Assembly: GCA_000482145.1 (NCBI GenBank)
Contig: AUXH01000009.1
Span: forward strand, 1-64,000
Origin: Strigomonas culicis
Lineage: Eukaryota > Euglenozoa > Kinetoplastea > Trypanosomatida > Trypanosomatidae
DNA length: 64,000 nucleotides
Direction: 5' to 3'
Shown: in pieces, positions 45,919 through 55,801 of the stretch
How the letters are laid out: each line of letters starts with the position of its first letter
How positions within the stretch are numbered: the first letter of the stretch is position 1
Notes under the pieces: model-generated
What the model was told of the DNA's origin: nothing
What the model saw: only the letters and a program-made list of their open reading frames with translations
The model's database searches: none
Program-made: the position numbers and the translations under genes

Positions 45919-47289
45919 ATGTCAGATGTCAAAACGAAGCGGCGTCGGTCTAGGAAGACGCTCTACACGACCAAGTCGAGCAGCAGGCGACGAGTGGAAA
46001 ACGCCGCCGCGTCTGCACCCTTTGTCATTTCAGAGGCGGAGATCGTGAAGTACGTCGAAAACGAATTCGTCTGCACGCTGCCCTTCTGGCGCTGCTTTGT
46101 CGATCTGCGAGCGAACAGTCCGTCCCGCAGCGTGTCGGTGCTGGAGCGCCACACAGCCCTGCACTGCCGCATCCCGTGTGTGTCGTTCCGCGACGTGCAG
46201 GTTGTGTGGGCGGTCACAACGGTGACCGTGCAGTGCATCGGCTGCCGCGGCGCGGCGGGCGACGCCGACCGCCAGCGCCACACCTGGCGCATCGGCACCA
46301 TGCACTTTGTGCACGTGGGCAGTCCGGCGCTGTTCGCGAAGAACAGCTTCCACATTCAGTCCGTCGTGCACTACGATGCGCCGAGCGTGCTGCAGTGCGT
46401 GGCGGGCACCATGGTGAACTTTGGCCTTGTCCTGTACAGCTGCATCCGATGGGTTCTCGCCCAGCGCGAGGGCATACAGCTCGTCCTTCTAGAAGCGGAT
46501 GCACCTGCGGGTCCATCGGCAGCGACCGCCAGTTATGCGATGGGCGGCGATGGGGGGGAGGTGCCGTTTCGGCCGCACATGGACATGCCGGCCGAAGGGC
46601 TACTCGACGCCAACACGGCTCGGTGCCCCGCGCACTACCGCCTGCTGTGCCCGCCGCCCACCGCGCGCATCCTCGTTCTCGGCATGGGCGGGAACAGCAT
46701 GGCGGTCGCGCTGCGCTGCATCCTGGGCCCCGCCGTGCGCATCGACGTGGTGGAGATGGAGCCGGCGGTGGCGGCGGCCTGCCGGCACGCGGGCACCTTC
46801 GGCGCGCCCGACCAGCCCTTCACCGTCCACTTGGAAACGGCGGAGACCATCATGCCCACGTTTGCGGACAACACGTTTGACTTCATCTTTATGGATCTGT
46901 TTGACCCGATGAACGCTTCCATGAACACGGAAGGCAGCATTGCGTACCAGTGCATGCAGAAGCTGACGCTCGGCGGGCTGCTCCTTGTGAACGACCACCA
47001 GCTGCCGTCACCCAAGTCCCTCGCCAAGTTCACCGAGCTCTGCGGGAACGCGAACGTGACGGTCGTCAATCTGCACGGCTCGATCGAGAGCGTCGTGGCC
47101 TGCATGCGGACCAATGGCGACGCGGCGACGGAGGGCTTGCTGTTCGACTGTCGCAAGGGCATGATGGACGCGGTGCACACGCAGCTGTACGCGCAACTCG
47201 CACCGGGGCTGCTGCCGTCCCCCAGTTGGATCGCGTCAGATGAGACACTCGTGGTAAACGGGAAGCCGTGCAGACTTTTTGTGTCGTAG
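45919..47289 (+). CDS. SAM-dependent methyltransferase / spermidine-synthase-like protein
   Basis: A class-I (Rossmann) AdoMet-dependent enzyme by motif. Motif I is ILVLGMGGNSMA at about residues 249-260. The acidic end of strand 2 is VDVVEMEP (about 272). Motif II-like DFIFMDLFDP lies near 318, and GGLLLVNDH near 353. The order and spacing resemble spermidine synthase and the METTL13 C-terminal domain, both of which share this fold. The N-terminal 45 residues are basic (KTKRRRSRK) and may target the nucleus or bind RNA. Residues 45-240 form a domain I do not recognise. It is not the housekeeping spermidine synthase, because the N-terminal beta-domain of that enzyme is absent. The substrate is unknown. 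The product has 456 residues. Confidence 0.65.
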   Translation: MSDVKTKRRRSRKTLYTTKSSSRRRVENAAASAPFVISEAEIVKYVENEFVCTLPFWRCFVDLRANSPSRSVSVLERHTALHCRIPCVSFRDVQVVWAVTTVTVQCIGCRGAAGDADRQRHTWRIGTMHFVHVGSPALFAKNSFHIQSVVHYDAPSVLQCVAGTMVNFGLVLYSCIRWVLAQREGIQLVLLEADAPAGPSAATASYAMGGDGGEVPFRPHMDMPAEGLLDANTARCPAHYRLLCPPPTARILVLGMGGNSMAVALRCILGPAVRIDVVEMEPAVAAACRHAGTFGAPDQPFTVHLETAETIMPTFADNTFDFIFMDLFDPMNASMNTEGSIAYQCMQKLTLGGLLLVNDHQLPSPKSLAKFTELCGNANVTVVNLHGSIESVVACMRTNGDAATEGLLFDCRKGMMDAVHTQLYAQLAPGLLPSPSWIASDETLVVNGKPCRLFVS

Positions 47290-47549
47290 AACAGAAAAAG
47301 AATAAGCTTCGCTAAGAACTGTACGAGCACCTTATCATGAGGAGCACCGAATTTGTAATGATCTATCGATGTATTAGGAACTCGTGTATGTGTGACACTA
47401 TGTTTTATCCGACTGCGCTGCTCTTATCCCTTTTTTTTTCTCGTATTCTGCTAAAGCTCAAATAGATTGTACAGGTGTCTTGGTGATTTCGTTGTTTAGA
47501 ACGAGAGCCCCCCTCTTTGCGTCGTTTTTTTCTTCCTGTCGCTTGTGTC

Positions 47550-48404
47550 ATGAGTGCACTACAACCCAACAAGATTGCGGGCATCGCCTCGCGTCGCATC
47601 ACCGAGGAGCTCACTACGCTGTGTCGCACCGGCAACTGGGAGGTAGCGCTGACCACGCTCAAACAGATGGAGACGCAGACGAGCATTGTGCAGCAGAACG
47701 TGTTCCACTACACGACCGTGATCAACGCCTGCGCGCGTGCCGGTCAGGTCCAGCAGGCGCTCGCTCTCTTCCAGGAGATGAAGGCGCGGCAGATCCGGCC
47801 GAACGTCTTCACCTACACGGCGATCATCGCGGCCTGCGGTCAGGCCGGCAGCTTAGACACAGCGCTCCGCACCTTCGCCGAGATGCGGCTCGCCGACGTG
47901 CCGCCGAACGTCAAGACGGTGACGGCGCTCATCACGGCGTGCGCGCGGAGCGGGAAGTGGGAGAAGTCCTTCCACCTCCTCGACCAGTGCGAGGAGATGC
48001 TCATCGCGCCAAACGTGCGCACGTACACGGCCGCGATGGAGGGCTGCCGCCGCGCGGGGGTGTGCGCGCCGGCGCTGCGGCTCCTCGCCACCAAGATGAA
48101 CAGCCCCGCTAACGTGCGGCCCAACGCCATCACCTATAATACGGCGCTCGGGTGCTGTCTCGCGGCGAGGCAGGTAGAGGCGGCGCAGCGTGTGTTCGCG
48201 CAAATGGTAGCAGACGGCTATGAGCCCATCGAGTACACACGTTCCATGTTGTTGGAGTTGTTCGAGGATGCCGGTCTGACAGAGGCCGCGGCGGCGGTGC
48301 AGGACATGCCGGTGCGCGAGCGGCGCGGGCACGTTCGCGGTTTTGTGCCGGACTCCGATCCAGTGACGGCGATGCGCGCTGTGCAGCAAGCGGATGGTGC
48401 TTAA
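47550..48404 (+). CDS. PPR protein with predicted poly(A) code (KPAF4-like)
   Basis: A 284-residue pentatricopeptide-repeat protein. Five repeats begin at residues 51, 86, 121, 156 and 193 (35, 35, 35, 37 and 35 long), with weaker helical units before and after. Using residues 5 and last of each repeat, the first four read Thr/Asn, which in the established PPR code selects adenine; the fifth has Asn then Ile. Four consecutive A-specific repeats predict binding to oligo(A). In Trypanosoma brucei a mitochondrial PPR protein with this property, KPAF4, binds and stabilises mRNA poly(A) tails; this gene is a good candidate orthologue. No clear presequence follows the ATG. The upstream in-frame codons read RRFFLPVACV but lack an ATG and lie in the polypyrimidine tract. 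Confidence 0.7.
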   Translation: MSALQPNKIAGIASRRITEELTTLCRTGNWEVALTTLKQMETQTSIVQQNVFHYTTVINACARAGQVQQALALFQEMKARQIRPNVFTYTAIIAACGQAGSLDTALRTFAEMRLADVPPNVKTVTALITACARSGKWEKSFHLLDQCEEMLIAPNVRTYTAAMEGCRRAGVCAPALRLLATKMNSPANVRPNAITYNTALGCCLAARQVEAAQRVFAQMVADGYEPIEYTRSMLLELFEDAGLTEAAAAVQDMPVRERRGHVRGFVPDSDPVTAMRAVQQADGA

Positions 48405-48653
48405 TCTCACATATTGTTTTTTCTTGTTTGTTTTCATATTGTTATTGTTTTATGAAAAACAAACTGCTGACGGAATATACATATATAGTAGTTAAAACCG
48501 CCTTTTCTTCCGGAATAACAGACGATGCGGTCGAGCGACTGCTCGTCTCGTGGTGCGCCGTTCATTCCTGTTATCACAAGTGCCTCGTGTTGCACATTTT
48601 TCTCTCCCCTTTACACTTTTCTAAACCAACGCCACAGCTTCACACAGGTAGTA

Positions 48654-48676
48654 CATATATATATATATATATATAT
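48654..48676. repeat. (AT)n microsatellite
   Basis: An alternating AT tract 26 bases ahead of the PLRG1 ATG, within the 298-base spacer 48405-48702. The spacer shows no other element except T/C stretches. Confidence 0.9.
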
Positions 48677-48702
48677 TTATCTATCTATACATATAGTCAT
48701 CC

Positions 48703-50112
48703 ATGGATAATCTAATAGAGCAGAACGCGGAGGACACGAGACGCCTCTACGGCGTGCCCTCCATCTCGACGGACAACTTTGAATTTGCGCTGCAGGAGCG
48801 GCGTCACGCGCTGCTGCGTGCGCTGTACCCGGCGCACGCCCCTCCAGCCGTCGTCGTCGAGGCGCCACCGGACGCTGCGGCGCCGAGCGCGATGGACGGC
48901 AGGTCCGGCGCGCTCATCGCCGCGCCGCAGGCCGCCACCGCGGACGCCAAGACACCCATTGTCGCTACGAAGCGTGCCCGCGAGGAGACGGCGGGCGGCA
49001 GCGCGGGCCGTATTATTTCCGTAGACCCGCAGGAGTTGAAGGCACGGCACGCGCTCGTGTTGTCCGACGCCTCGGCGAGGGAGAAGGCGACGTTGGACTA
49101 CACGGCCCCGCCCAAGTGGAAGATCGCCAAGGTGCTCGTGGGGCACCAGGGCTGGGTGTGGGCCGCGGCGGTGGACCCGACCAACTCGTGGTTCGCCACC
49201 GGTGGGTTCGACGCGGTGATCAAGGTGTGGGACCTCACCTCCGGCCAGCTGAAGCTGAACCTGACGGGGCACAAGGAGGCCGTGCGCGCGCTCGCCGTGA
49301 GCGCGACGTCGCCGTACATGTTCAGCGGCAGCGACGACCACGCCGTGAAGTGCTGGGACCTGGAGCGCAACGAGGTGGTGCGCGAGTTCTTCGGCCACAA
49401 GAGCGCGGTGCACACCCTCGCGCTCCACCCGAGCCTCGATGTCGTCGTGAGCGGCGGCCGCGACACGACTGTGCGGGTGTGGGACATACGCTCCCGCGCG
49501 GCGGTGCACACGCTGGTCGGCCACACGAACAGCGTCATGTCCGTGGTCACGCAGGAGTCGGATCCGCAGGTAATCTCGGGCGGCAGCGACGGCTTCATCT
49601 TTCAGTGGGACCTCGCCGCCGGAAAGGCGCAGCGGCGGCTGACGCAGCACAAGAAGCCGGTGCGAGGCCTCGCGCTCAACAGCGCAAAGAATATGCTTGT
49701 GTCGTGCGGCGCCGACGATATCCGGCTGTGGGACTTGCCGAGCGGCGACTACAAAGGTGCGGCGAGCACCCAAGTGGCCAAGAAGGGGGTGGTGGCCGAG
49801 GCGACGGAGGAGATTGCCTACCGCTGGAGCTGCTGCGCCATGAGCCCCCGCAACGTGCTGGCCGTGGGCTGCCAGGACCGCCAGCTGGCGCTGTACGACT
49901 GGAAGCAGCCGCAGCCGGTGACGGGCCGCTTGGAGCTGAGCCAGAAGGCCCCGTGTTTCTACGCGCCGTATCAGCTCACCAAGACGAAGAACATCCCTGG
50001 TACGCTGGACGGGGAGGGTGGCATTAATGCGGTTGTGTTTGACCACTCGGGCACTCGCATGATCACGGCGGAGAGTGACAAGAGTGTGAAGATATGGCAG
50101 ATGCGCGATTAG
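48703..50112 (+). CDS. PLRG1: Pleiotropic regulator 1 (PLRG1/PRL1/Prp46), spliceosomal WD40 protein
   Basis: Core subunit of the NTC/Prp19 complex that stabilises the activated spliceosome. In trypanosomatids it would serve trans-splicing and the few cis-introns. Residues 137-469 form a seven-blade propeller. The segment [19 protein letters not shown] is the family's signature entry to blade 1, followed by blade repeats ending in [54 protein letters not shown] and the last IKIWQMRD-type strand. The N-terminal 135 residues are Ala/Pro-rich and poorly conserved, as usual. The length (469) is normal. Blade-by-blade similarity to PLRG1 is strong enough that other WD40 families are unlikely. Confidence 0.9.
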   Translation: MDNLIEQNAEDTRRLYGVPSISTDNFEFALQERRHALLRALYPAHAPPAVVVEAPPDAAAPSAMDGRSGALIAAPQAATADAKTPIVATKRAREETAGGSAGRIISVDPQELKARHALVLSDASAREKATLDYTAPPKWKIAKVLVGHQGWVWAAAVDPTNSWFATGGFDAVIKVWDLTSGQLKLNLTGHKEAVRALAVSATSPYMFSGSDDHAVKCWDLERNEVVREFFGHKSAVHTLALHPSLDVVVSGGRDTTVRVWDIRSRAAVHTLVGHTNSVMSVVTQESDPQVISGGSDGFIFQWDLAAGKAQRRLTQHKKPVRGLALNSAKNMLVSCGADDIRLWDLPSGDYKGAASTQVAKKGVVAEATEEIAYRWSCCAMSPRNVLAVGCQDRQLALYDWKQPQPVTGRLELSQKAPCFYAPYQLTKTKNIPGTLDGEGGINAVVFDHSGTRMITAESDKSVKIWQMRD

Positions 50113-50342
50113 AGAACGGATAACGAGGTACCACTTTGTAAGAGTTTATACATCTAATCTGTGTGCCGCCCTCTTCAGGACTGCTTTCTTTTTTACTTCT
50201 CACCATTTTTCTCCATCATTGTGCCCTTATTGTTTCGTAACATGTCCATTTTTTTATTATTCTATCTTTCCCCCCTCCTCTTTTTTTTCGCTATACTCAA
50301 AGGGTTGTGTCGTTTACTCCCTCCTTCATTATTTCGTAGAAA

Positions 50343-51623
50343 ATGAGCGCGACCAACGAGAAGGACGCATTGGAGCAGAACACAATACGGATTCTCGTCC
50401 TTGGAGAGACACGGACCGGCAAGACGCTGCTGATCAAGCGTCTCTGTCATGAGCTCTTCTGCGACGACGCGTCGGCGCCGATTTTCTTCGAGGCGCGGTG
50501 GGGCTCCACGGTCGGCTTTTACCTCGACACCCTTGTCCGGGATGTTGACGGCGATGATGGTGCCAACGAGCCTAGTGCGAATGGGGAGACGTCGAATGTC
50601 ATGTCCGTCCTGACCAGCGCGCTCAAGCTGCGGAACCCATCCTTCGCCCCGTCGAGGGGGTCTGCACCGAACAGCTCCCCCTCATCCCTTCGCTGTCAGG
50701 TGATTGAGTTCTACGAGCTCGGCAGCAGCCTCTCGCTCACGAACGGGTGCTGGCAGACGGCGCAGACGATCCCCTTTGACGGCGTGATGCTTGTGCACAA
50801 CCGGCGCGACGTCAACAGCCTCGCCTACCTCGTGGTGCTCTACCAGATCCTGCGGGGCACCATCCTCCGCAGCTCCCCGTGCGCCTCCTCCGTGCTGCCG
50901 CAGGAGGGCGCCAACGAGACGAGCGGGTCCAGCCGGAACCTCGGCGCGGAGAGCGTAGGCGCGACTCCTCCACTCGTTCTTCTGGTGGGGGTGGAGTTGA
51001 CACCGCGGCCGTACCTGTTCCCGAAGGCGTCGTCCGGTGCGAGTGTGCCCGATGCAGACGACGCCTACGGGGAGGATCTCCCGGACGAGGCCTATGTCGG
51101 CGCGAACTTCCAGGTGGAGCTGGCACGGCGTCCGAACGCTCCACGCCAGCCGACAGCGGGCACCTCCCGTTCCTGCGGCTCGCGTCCGCTGTGGGACCTG
51201 GGGAGCTCGCTGCTGCTGTGGGTGGACCTCGTGCTGCACCCGTCCATCGCGCTGTCGCTCGTGTTTCAGCAACAGAAGGAGCAGTACCGGACGGACCGCG
51301 CCGCGCACGTTTCGACGTGCCAATCTGCGCTTACCTACTTGAGTTTCTGTGCGCTCGAACTCATTGCACACGGCATCCACTTGATGGATCAGCTGCTTTA
51401 TTACTGTATGGCGGTGGTGCTCTTCGGCCCGTACCAGCGTGTGGCCGTGCTGCAGCACCACCGGTGCGAGGAGATGGAGGCCATGCTGCGCCGCGACACG
51501 CACTGCGTCGCGTGCATCAACTGTTTTGTGTACAGCCGCAGCGTGCTAGCGCGGTCGACGGAGGAGTTTGCCTCCTACTTCAGTCTTCTGCATAAGAATA
51601 AGCTGAAGTCCGCTTCTCTTTGA
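50343..51623 (+). CDS. RABL3-like small GTPase-like protein
   Basis: The N-terminal part resembles Rab-like protein 3. The P-loop is GETRTGKT (residues 21-28). A WGSTVGFYLD segment corresponds to switch I with its Thr. The strand VIEFYELGSS stands where Ras-type GTPases have DxxG, so the Asp is Glu here. QTIPFDGVMLVHNRRDVNSL matches the RABL3 block around strand 4. No clear N/TKxD guanine motif is present. Low-complexity inserts (about 68-118 and 180-215) enlarge the domain, and a roughly 150-residue C-terminal extension has hydrophobic helices but no prenylation CaaX. Guanine specificity and hydrolysis are therefore uncertain. RABL3 in animals acts on Ras prenylation and signalling; that role is not transferable here without data. 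Confidence 0.6.
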   Translation: MSATNEKDALEQNTIRILVLGETRTGKTLLIKRLCHELFCDDASAPIFFEARWGSTVGFYLDTLVRDVDGDDGANEPSANGETSNVMSVLTSALKLRNPSFAPSRGSAPNSSPSSLRCQVIEFYELGSSLSLTNGCWQTAQTIPFDGVMLVHNRRDVNSLAYLVVLYQILRGTILRSSPCASSVLPQEGANETSGSSRNLGAESVGATPPLVLLVGVELTPRPYLFPKASSGASVPDADDAYGEDLPDEAYVGANFQVELARRPNAPRQPTAGTSRSCGSRPLWDLGSSLLLWVDLVLHPSIALSLVFQQQKEQYRTDRAAHVSTCQSALTYLSFCALELIAHGIHLMDQLLYYCMAVVLFGPYQRVAVLQHHRCEEMEAMLRRDTHCVACINCFVYSRSVLARSTEEFASYFSLLHKNKLKSASL

Positions 51624-51840
51624 CTGGGTGTGCTTTTAAAATGTGTACTATTCATTTGTTCTCCCTGCATCCTATACGATCCTTTTCAACAGCATTTCTT
51701 AAAATAAAATAAAAAAGCAAACATAGGCAAAAGAGAATCCTTTTTTTTTTTTAGTGTTGCTGTTACGATTTGTATGCGTCTTCTTTCTCCCAATAACGCT
51801 CCTTTTTTTTTTTCTGTTTAGCACACACACACACAACTAG

Positions 51841-51856
51841 TTTTTTTTTTCCTCAG
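51841..51856 (+). promoter_or_regulatory. T-tract and AG immediately before the LRR gene
   Basis: A T run followed by CCTCAG places a strong acceptor-like AG at 51855-51856, only six bases before the ATG at 51863. If it is used, the leader beyond the spliced leader is nearly absent. Another T/C tract with AG upstream (near 51822) is an alternative. Confidence 0.45.
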
Positions 51857-51862
51857 ATTGAG

Positions 51863-54800
51863 ATGAATAATGACCCTGCCTCTAGTCTGCGCGAGTCTCT
51901 GAGCTCCATTCACTCGTACCAACTGAATAGGCTGCGTCCGACACATGGTAGTACATCCTTCGTCAACATTAATAACAAACCATCGTGGCATCCGCCTCCT
52001 TCGCTGGTAACCCACCTGATCTCCTTCTTTCCTAGTCGCACGCCCGTTGCCTTTGTCACGTGTAATCCCGGCGTACGCCTCTTTGCGGAGCGTTCCCCAG
52101 GCGCGGGATTCGTTGTCGACAACTACTCTATCGGTCCAACCAATGACGGCTACAGTTTTAATGAAGGCCGCAACGAGGTCAACGTGGAGGACGACCAGGC
52201 CGCATCGTGTAACGGCTCACAGATCTGCGCCTACCCGTACGGGGCGGAGAAGCAGTCGAAGCACACGGTGCTGTGGCGCGACCATGCGTACCCGAGCGCG
52301 GGCTTCAGCCAGACCCTGCGCGCCCTCAAGGCAGCGCCGCTCGTGGATGTGGAGGAGCACTGCTGCGGCAACGAGGCGCTGAGCTCCGTCAACTGCTGCA
52401 TGCACTCGCTGTCTGTGGCGCCGGAGGAGGGTGACAAGGAGATGGCCGCGAGCATCGCGTGCCACTGCTCGGGCGGCGCCAACCCGGAGCTGTCGCTCTG
52501 CGTGGCGGTGCAGTGCGGCTCCCCGGAGGCGCTGCAGATGGCCAGTAAAAGTGCGTGGTGGCTCGCACGCTACTACGGCGTGTCGCTCACGCTCAAAGGC
52601 ATGAAGCCCGAGCAGATTACGGTGTTCAAGAAGCTGCAAAGCTGTCTTTTCATCAAGGAATGTCGGCTGCACCGGTGCTTCTTTAACGAGGACTGGCTGC
52701 AGGCCATCTCGACCTGTACGGACTTGCTGTCGCTGAGCATCACGTCCTGCGGGGCGACGTCGGCGAACATTGTGATGACCAAGGTGAACTCCATTTTAAG
52801 CACCAGCAGTGGCAGGAAGGAACGTGTGCACTCGAATTGGTATCTCTCCGGCATCAAATCCCTCGGCTTGCTGACAAAGCTGCGCTGCTTTCATCTCGTG
52901 AACACGCAGGTGCACCACGAGTTGATCGAGAGTCTCGTGCAGTTGCGGAACCTGGAATGCATTGTACTGCACAGGGTCAAGGGGATCAACTCGCTCTCCT
53001 CCTTTGGCCGGCTGCCGCTGCTGCGCTCCGTGAGCCTACTGGGGCTCTTCATCGAAGACGCCGACGTGCAGCCCCTCAGCGAGTGCGAGGCGCTGCAGCA
53101 GCTGTTTCTCGAGGACTGCCGCAAGATCAAGCGGCTCGACTTTCTCCCGCAGCTGGGCAAGCTGCAGTGCCTCTCTCTCAACCGCGGCCTCTTTATGCAG
53201 GAAGACCTGGCGCCGCTCAGCCGGTGCACGTCCCTTGTGGAGGTGCACCTCGCGGCGCTGCGAGGGCTCAGCGACCTCCGCATCCTGCTGCCACTGAAGG
53301 CGGTGCGGACGCTGGTGCTCATGGACAACCTGGTGAACAACAACGGCCTGGCCACCCTGACGCAGCTCCCGCACCTCTCGCGGCTGTGCCTCGTTGGGTG
53401 CCGCTATCTGACGCACCTCAACAATGTTTTCCGACCGATGGAGACGTCCCAGCTCGTGTCCTTGACGCTGGCGCACAGTAACGTGCAGAGCGACGGCCTC
53501 CAGTACCTCTCGCGGTGTGAGAACCTCCGCTACTTGGACGTCTCCGACTGTGCGCAGGTGACCACGTTGGAGTGGGTGGAGGAGCTACAGGACCCGGTGA
53601 AGCTGCGCTTTCTCACCCTTAGCGGTGTCAACTTCCCCGGCGAGGAGTCCAAACGCCTGTCCTGCTTGCAGTACCTCAAGTTCTTGTGCCTGAAGGACTG
53701 TCGCGCGGTGGCGTCGGCGAGCTTCACGAAGGAGATGCCGGAGCTGACGTACCTCGACTTGGAGAACACGACAGTCGGCGCCGCGGCGATTGCCACGATC
53801 GCTTCCCACTGTGCGCGGTTGCAGTTCCTGAGCGTCAAGAAGTGCACCGCCGTCACAGACATCACTCCGCTCACGAAGCTGAAGGCGCTGCTGGAGCTCG
53901 ATGTGTCGCACACGAGCCTCACCGACGAGGGACTGGCGTCGATCAGCTCGCTGACGTCGCTGGAGGTGATGCGGATGAAGGGGTGCTCGCACATTAGTCA
54001 CCTCCGCATGTTCCACAGTCTGCCCAACCTGCACTGCGTGAACGCGGACCAGCTCAACTTGGCCATGAAGTCGTTTCTCTACACGAAGACCCGTATCGCG
54101 CGGCCGAAGAGCAGCGGCGGGGTCGAGGACGGCGGCACGGCGCCGCCGGAGGAGGGCCCCGCCGCGGCGCCGCTCATGCCGAAACCGCCGCCGGCGCGCC
54201 CCTCTACCTCCTTCGACCACACGCGTCGCACGAACAACCGAGCCAACGTGAGCGGCAGCGTCACGGACACGGACACACTCGAGGGGGAGGAGCACCACAG
54301 CCTTTCCGGTCCGTCTCGTCAAGGTGAGGGCGGCCCGTTGATCGGCGCGGCGCTGTTGGGGAAGGAGCGACGGGTGGGGAACCCGTTTGGCATTGTGGAT
54401 CCGATACGGCTGCGCAGTCTCTTGTCGTTGTCGCTGCGTAAGTGCACCATTGACGACGACAAGCTCAACTCGCTCATTTATGGGTGCCACCATCTGACGT
54501 TTCTCGACATCCGCGACTGCACGAACCTCATCAATTTGAAGGCGCTCCACCACCTCGACCACTTGCGCGAGCTCTACGCCTCCAACACCAAAATCAGCAA
54601 CGAGGGTGTGGGAATCATTGGCCGCATGCTGTGCCTGGAGCTGCTCGACCTGGCGGGGTGCGCCAACGTCACGAGCGTCATCGCGCTCGGGTCGCTGAAG
54701 AACCTGCGCGAGGTGAATCTGTCCCGCACGGCGGTGACGAACGAGGGGCTGAGCGGCCTCGCCCTGTGCCAGGCGCTGCAGAAGGTGTACCTGTCCGAGT

Positions 54801-55072
54801 GCTCCTTCATCACGGATCTCAACGCACTGAGCGCGCTGCGTCATCTCCGGGACCTTCGCGCCGAGTCGACGGGCATCACGACGAGCGGTATTGCGAAGCT
54901 GCACAAGTGCACCGCGCTCGAGACCGTCTACTTCACCAAGTGCAGCCAACTGACGAGCGTGAAGGAGATTATCCACGAGCTGACGCAGCTGGAGGTGTTC
55001 GACACGTACGGCACGTCTGTCCCCACACGGTTGATTGGGCAGCCGCAGCAGTACTCCTGTGCTTGCATGTGA
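51863..55072 (+). CDS. Large leucine-rich-repeat protein (AMN1/cysteine-containing type)
   Basis: A 1069-residue LRR protein without signal peptide or membrane segment. Repeats of the LxxLxLxxC-x-x-(I/V)xx type run from about residue 255 to 735 and resume at about 840-1060. They are separated by a Pro/Gly/Ser-rich linker (about 740-832). Typical units are LRYLDVSDCAQVTTLEWV, LQFLSVKKCTAVTDITPL and LTFLDIRDCTNLINLKAL. The Cys/Asn-ended consensus is that of F-box-associated and AMN1-like LRRs, yet no F-box is seen in the first 190 residues, which are unrecognised. Such proteins are numerous in trypanosomatids and usually uncharacterised. A protein-protein scaffold role is inferred. The C-terminal YSCACM is unusual but not a canonical CaaX box. 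Confidence 0.7.
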   Translation: MNNDPASSLRESLSSIHSYQLNRLRPTHGSTSFVNINNKPSWHPPPSLVTHLISFFPSRTPVAFVTCNPGVRLFAERSPGAGFVVDNYSIGPTNDGYSFNEGRNEVNVEDDQAASCNGSQICAYPYGAEKQSKHTVLWRDHAYPSAGFSQTLRALKAAPLVDVEEHCCGNEALSSVNCCMHSLSVAPEEGDKEMAASIACHCSGGANPELSLCVAVQCGSPEALQMASKSAWWLARYYGVSLTLKGMKPEQITVFKKLQSCLFIKECRLHRCFFNEDWLQAISTCTDLLSLSITSCGATSANIVMTKVNSILSTSSGRKERVHSNWYLSGIKSLGLLTKLRCFHLVNTQVHHELIESLVQLRNLECIVLHRVKGINSLSSFGRLPLLRSVSLLGLFIEDADVQPLSECEALQQLFLEDCRKIKRLDFLPQLGKLQCLSLNRGLFMQEDLAPLSRCTSLVEVHLAALRGLSDLRILLPLKAVRTLVLMDNLVNNNGLATLTQLPHLSRLCLVGCRYLTHLNNVFRPMETSQLVSLTLAHSNVQSDGLQYLSRCENLRYLDVSDCAQVTTLEWVEELQDPVKLRFLTLSGVNFPGEESKRLSCLQYLKFLCLKDCRAVASASFTKEMPELTYLDLENTTVGAAAIATIASHCARLQFLSVKKCTAVTDITPLTKLKALLELDVSHTSLTDEGLASISSLTSLEVMRMKGCSHISHLRMFHSLPNLHCVNADQLNLAMKSFLYTKTRIARPKSSGGVEDGGTAPPEEGPAAAPLMPKPPPARPSTSFDHTRRTNNRANVSGSVTDTDTLEGEEHHSLSGPSRQGEGGPLIGAALLGKERRVGNPFGIVDPIRLRSLLSLSLRKCTIDDDKLNSLIYGCHHLTFLDIRDCTNLINLKALHHLDHLRELYASNTKISNEGVGIIGRMLCLELLDLAGCANVTSVIALGSLKNLREVNLSRTAVTNEGLSGLALCQALQKVYLSECSFITDLNALSALRHLRDLRAESTGITTSGIAKLHKCTALETVYFTKCSQLTSVKEIIHELTQLEVFDTYGTSVPTRLIGQPQQYSCACM

Positions 55073-55801
55073 AGGAGGGACGCGTCCTTCTCTCTGTTAT
55101 CTGTTTGGTCTGTTGTGCGCTAGCAGTTGCCGTCTGTTGTTATATATGTGAGCTTCCTTGTTTAGCTGATAATCAGGAAAATGTGTCATTTTCATTCTTC
55201 CATGATCTCTTTTATGAGGCCGTCTTCAGGGTGCTAATAACGCCGTCATCTGATTATTTAAGTATTGTACATTTTGTTTCCCACGTCAGCAATTAAAAAA
55301 AAAATGGTACGTAGATACGAAATGCCCACGTACACTGTGTGAGCAGCAAGAGTGCTGAGAGTGTCGATTAAGTACGGAATATATACATATGTGTCGGTAT
55401 GAGTCTCTATATATACTTGTGTGTATGGTTATACGGACGATACAGTTGTGCATGGTTCAACCGATAATCGTTTTATTTCTTTCTACATCTTTTGTTCTCT
55501 CTTTTGACGGGTTCTTTAGTTGACGTTCAACGGGTACGTGTCCATACACTCTTCTTCTTTCATTCCACCGAACGAGATCACCCTTTTGTGGCGGCGCGTT
55601 TTACCATCAGGTGGACTGATTGTATTCTCCACTTTTGTTTTCGAATCATAACTAAAGAAAGTTTATCGTTTAACTCTCTCTCTTTTTTTTTTTCATTCCA
55701 CCTTCTTTGTTTCTTTTTTTTTTTTTGCTTCTCTTTTTTTTTTGTGTGTGTAGGAGAAAGATACTCTCCACACCGGTGTACACGTGGATCCGGAGACAAT
55801 C
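55073..55801. other. AT-rich spacer
   Basis: Non-coding DNA with TA-rich stretches near 55378-55420 and dense T tracts at 55680-55742. AG at 55752-55753 after TGTGTGT is the likely splice acceptor, giving a 48-base leader. Nothing coding-like was seen. Confidence 0.55.

Noticed and set aside
47517..47549. Upstream extension of the PPR gene encoding a presequence-like RRFFLPVACV
   Set aside because: There is no ATG and the stretch is the polypyrimidine tract expected before a splice acceptor. It is kept only as a note in the PPR entry.
55440..55475. GGTTCAACC sequence resembling a tRNA B box
   Set aside because: No matching A box, acceptor stem or cloverleaf can be built around it.
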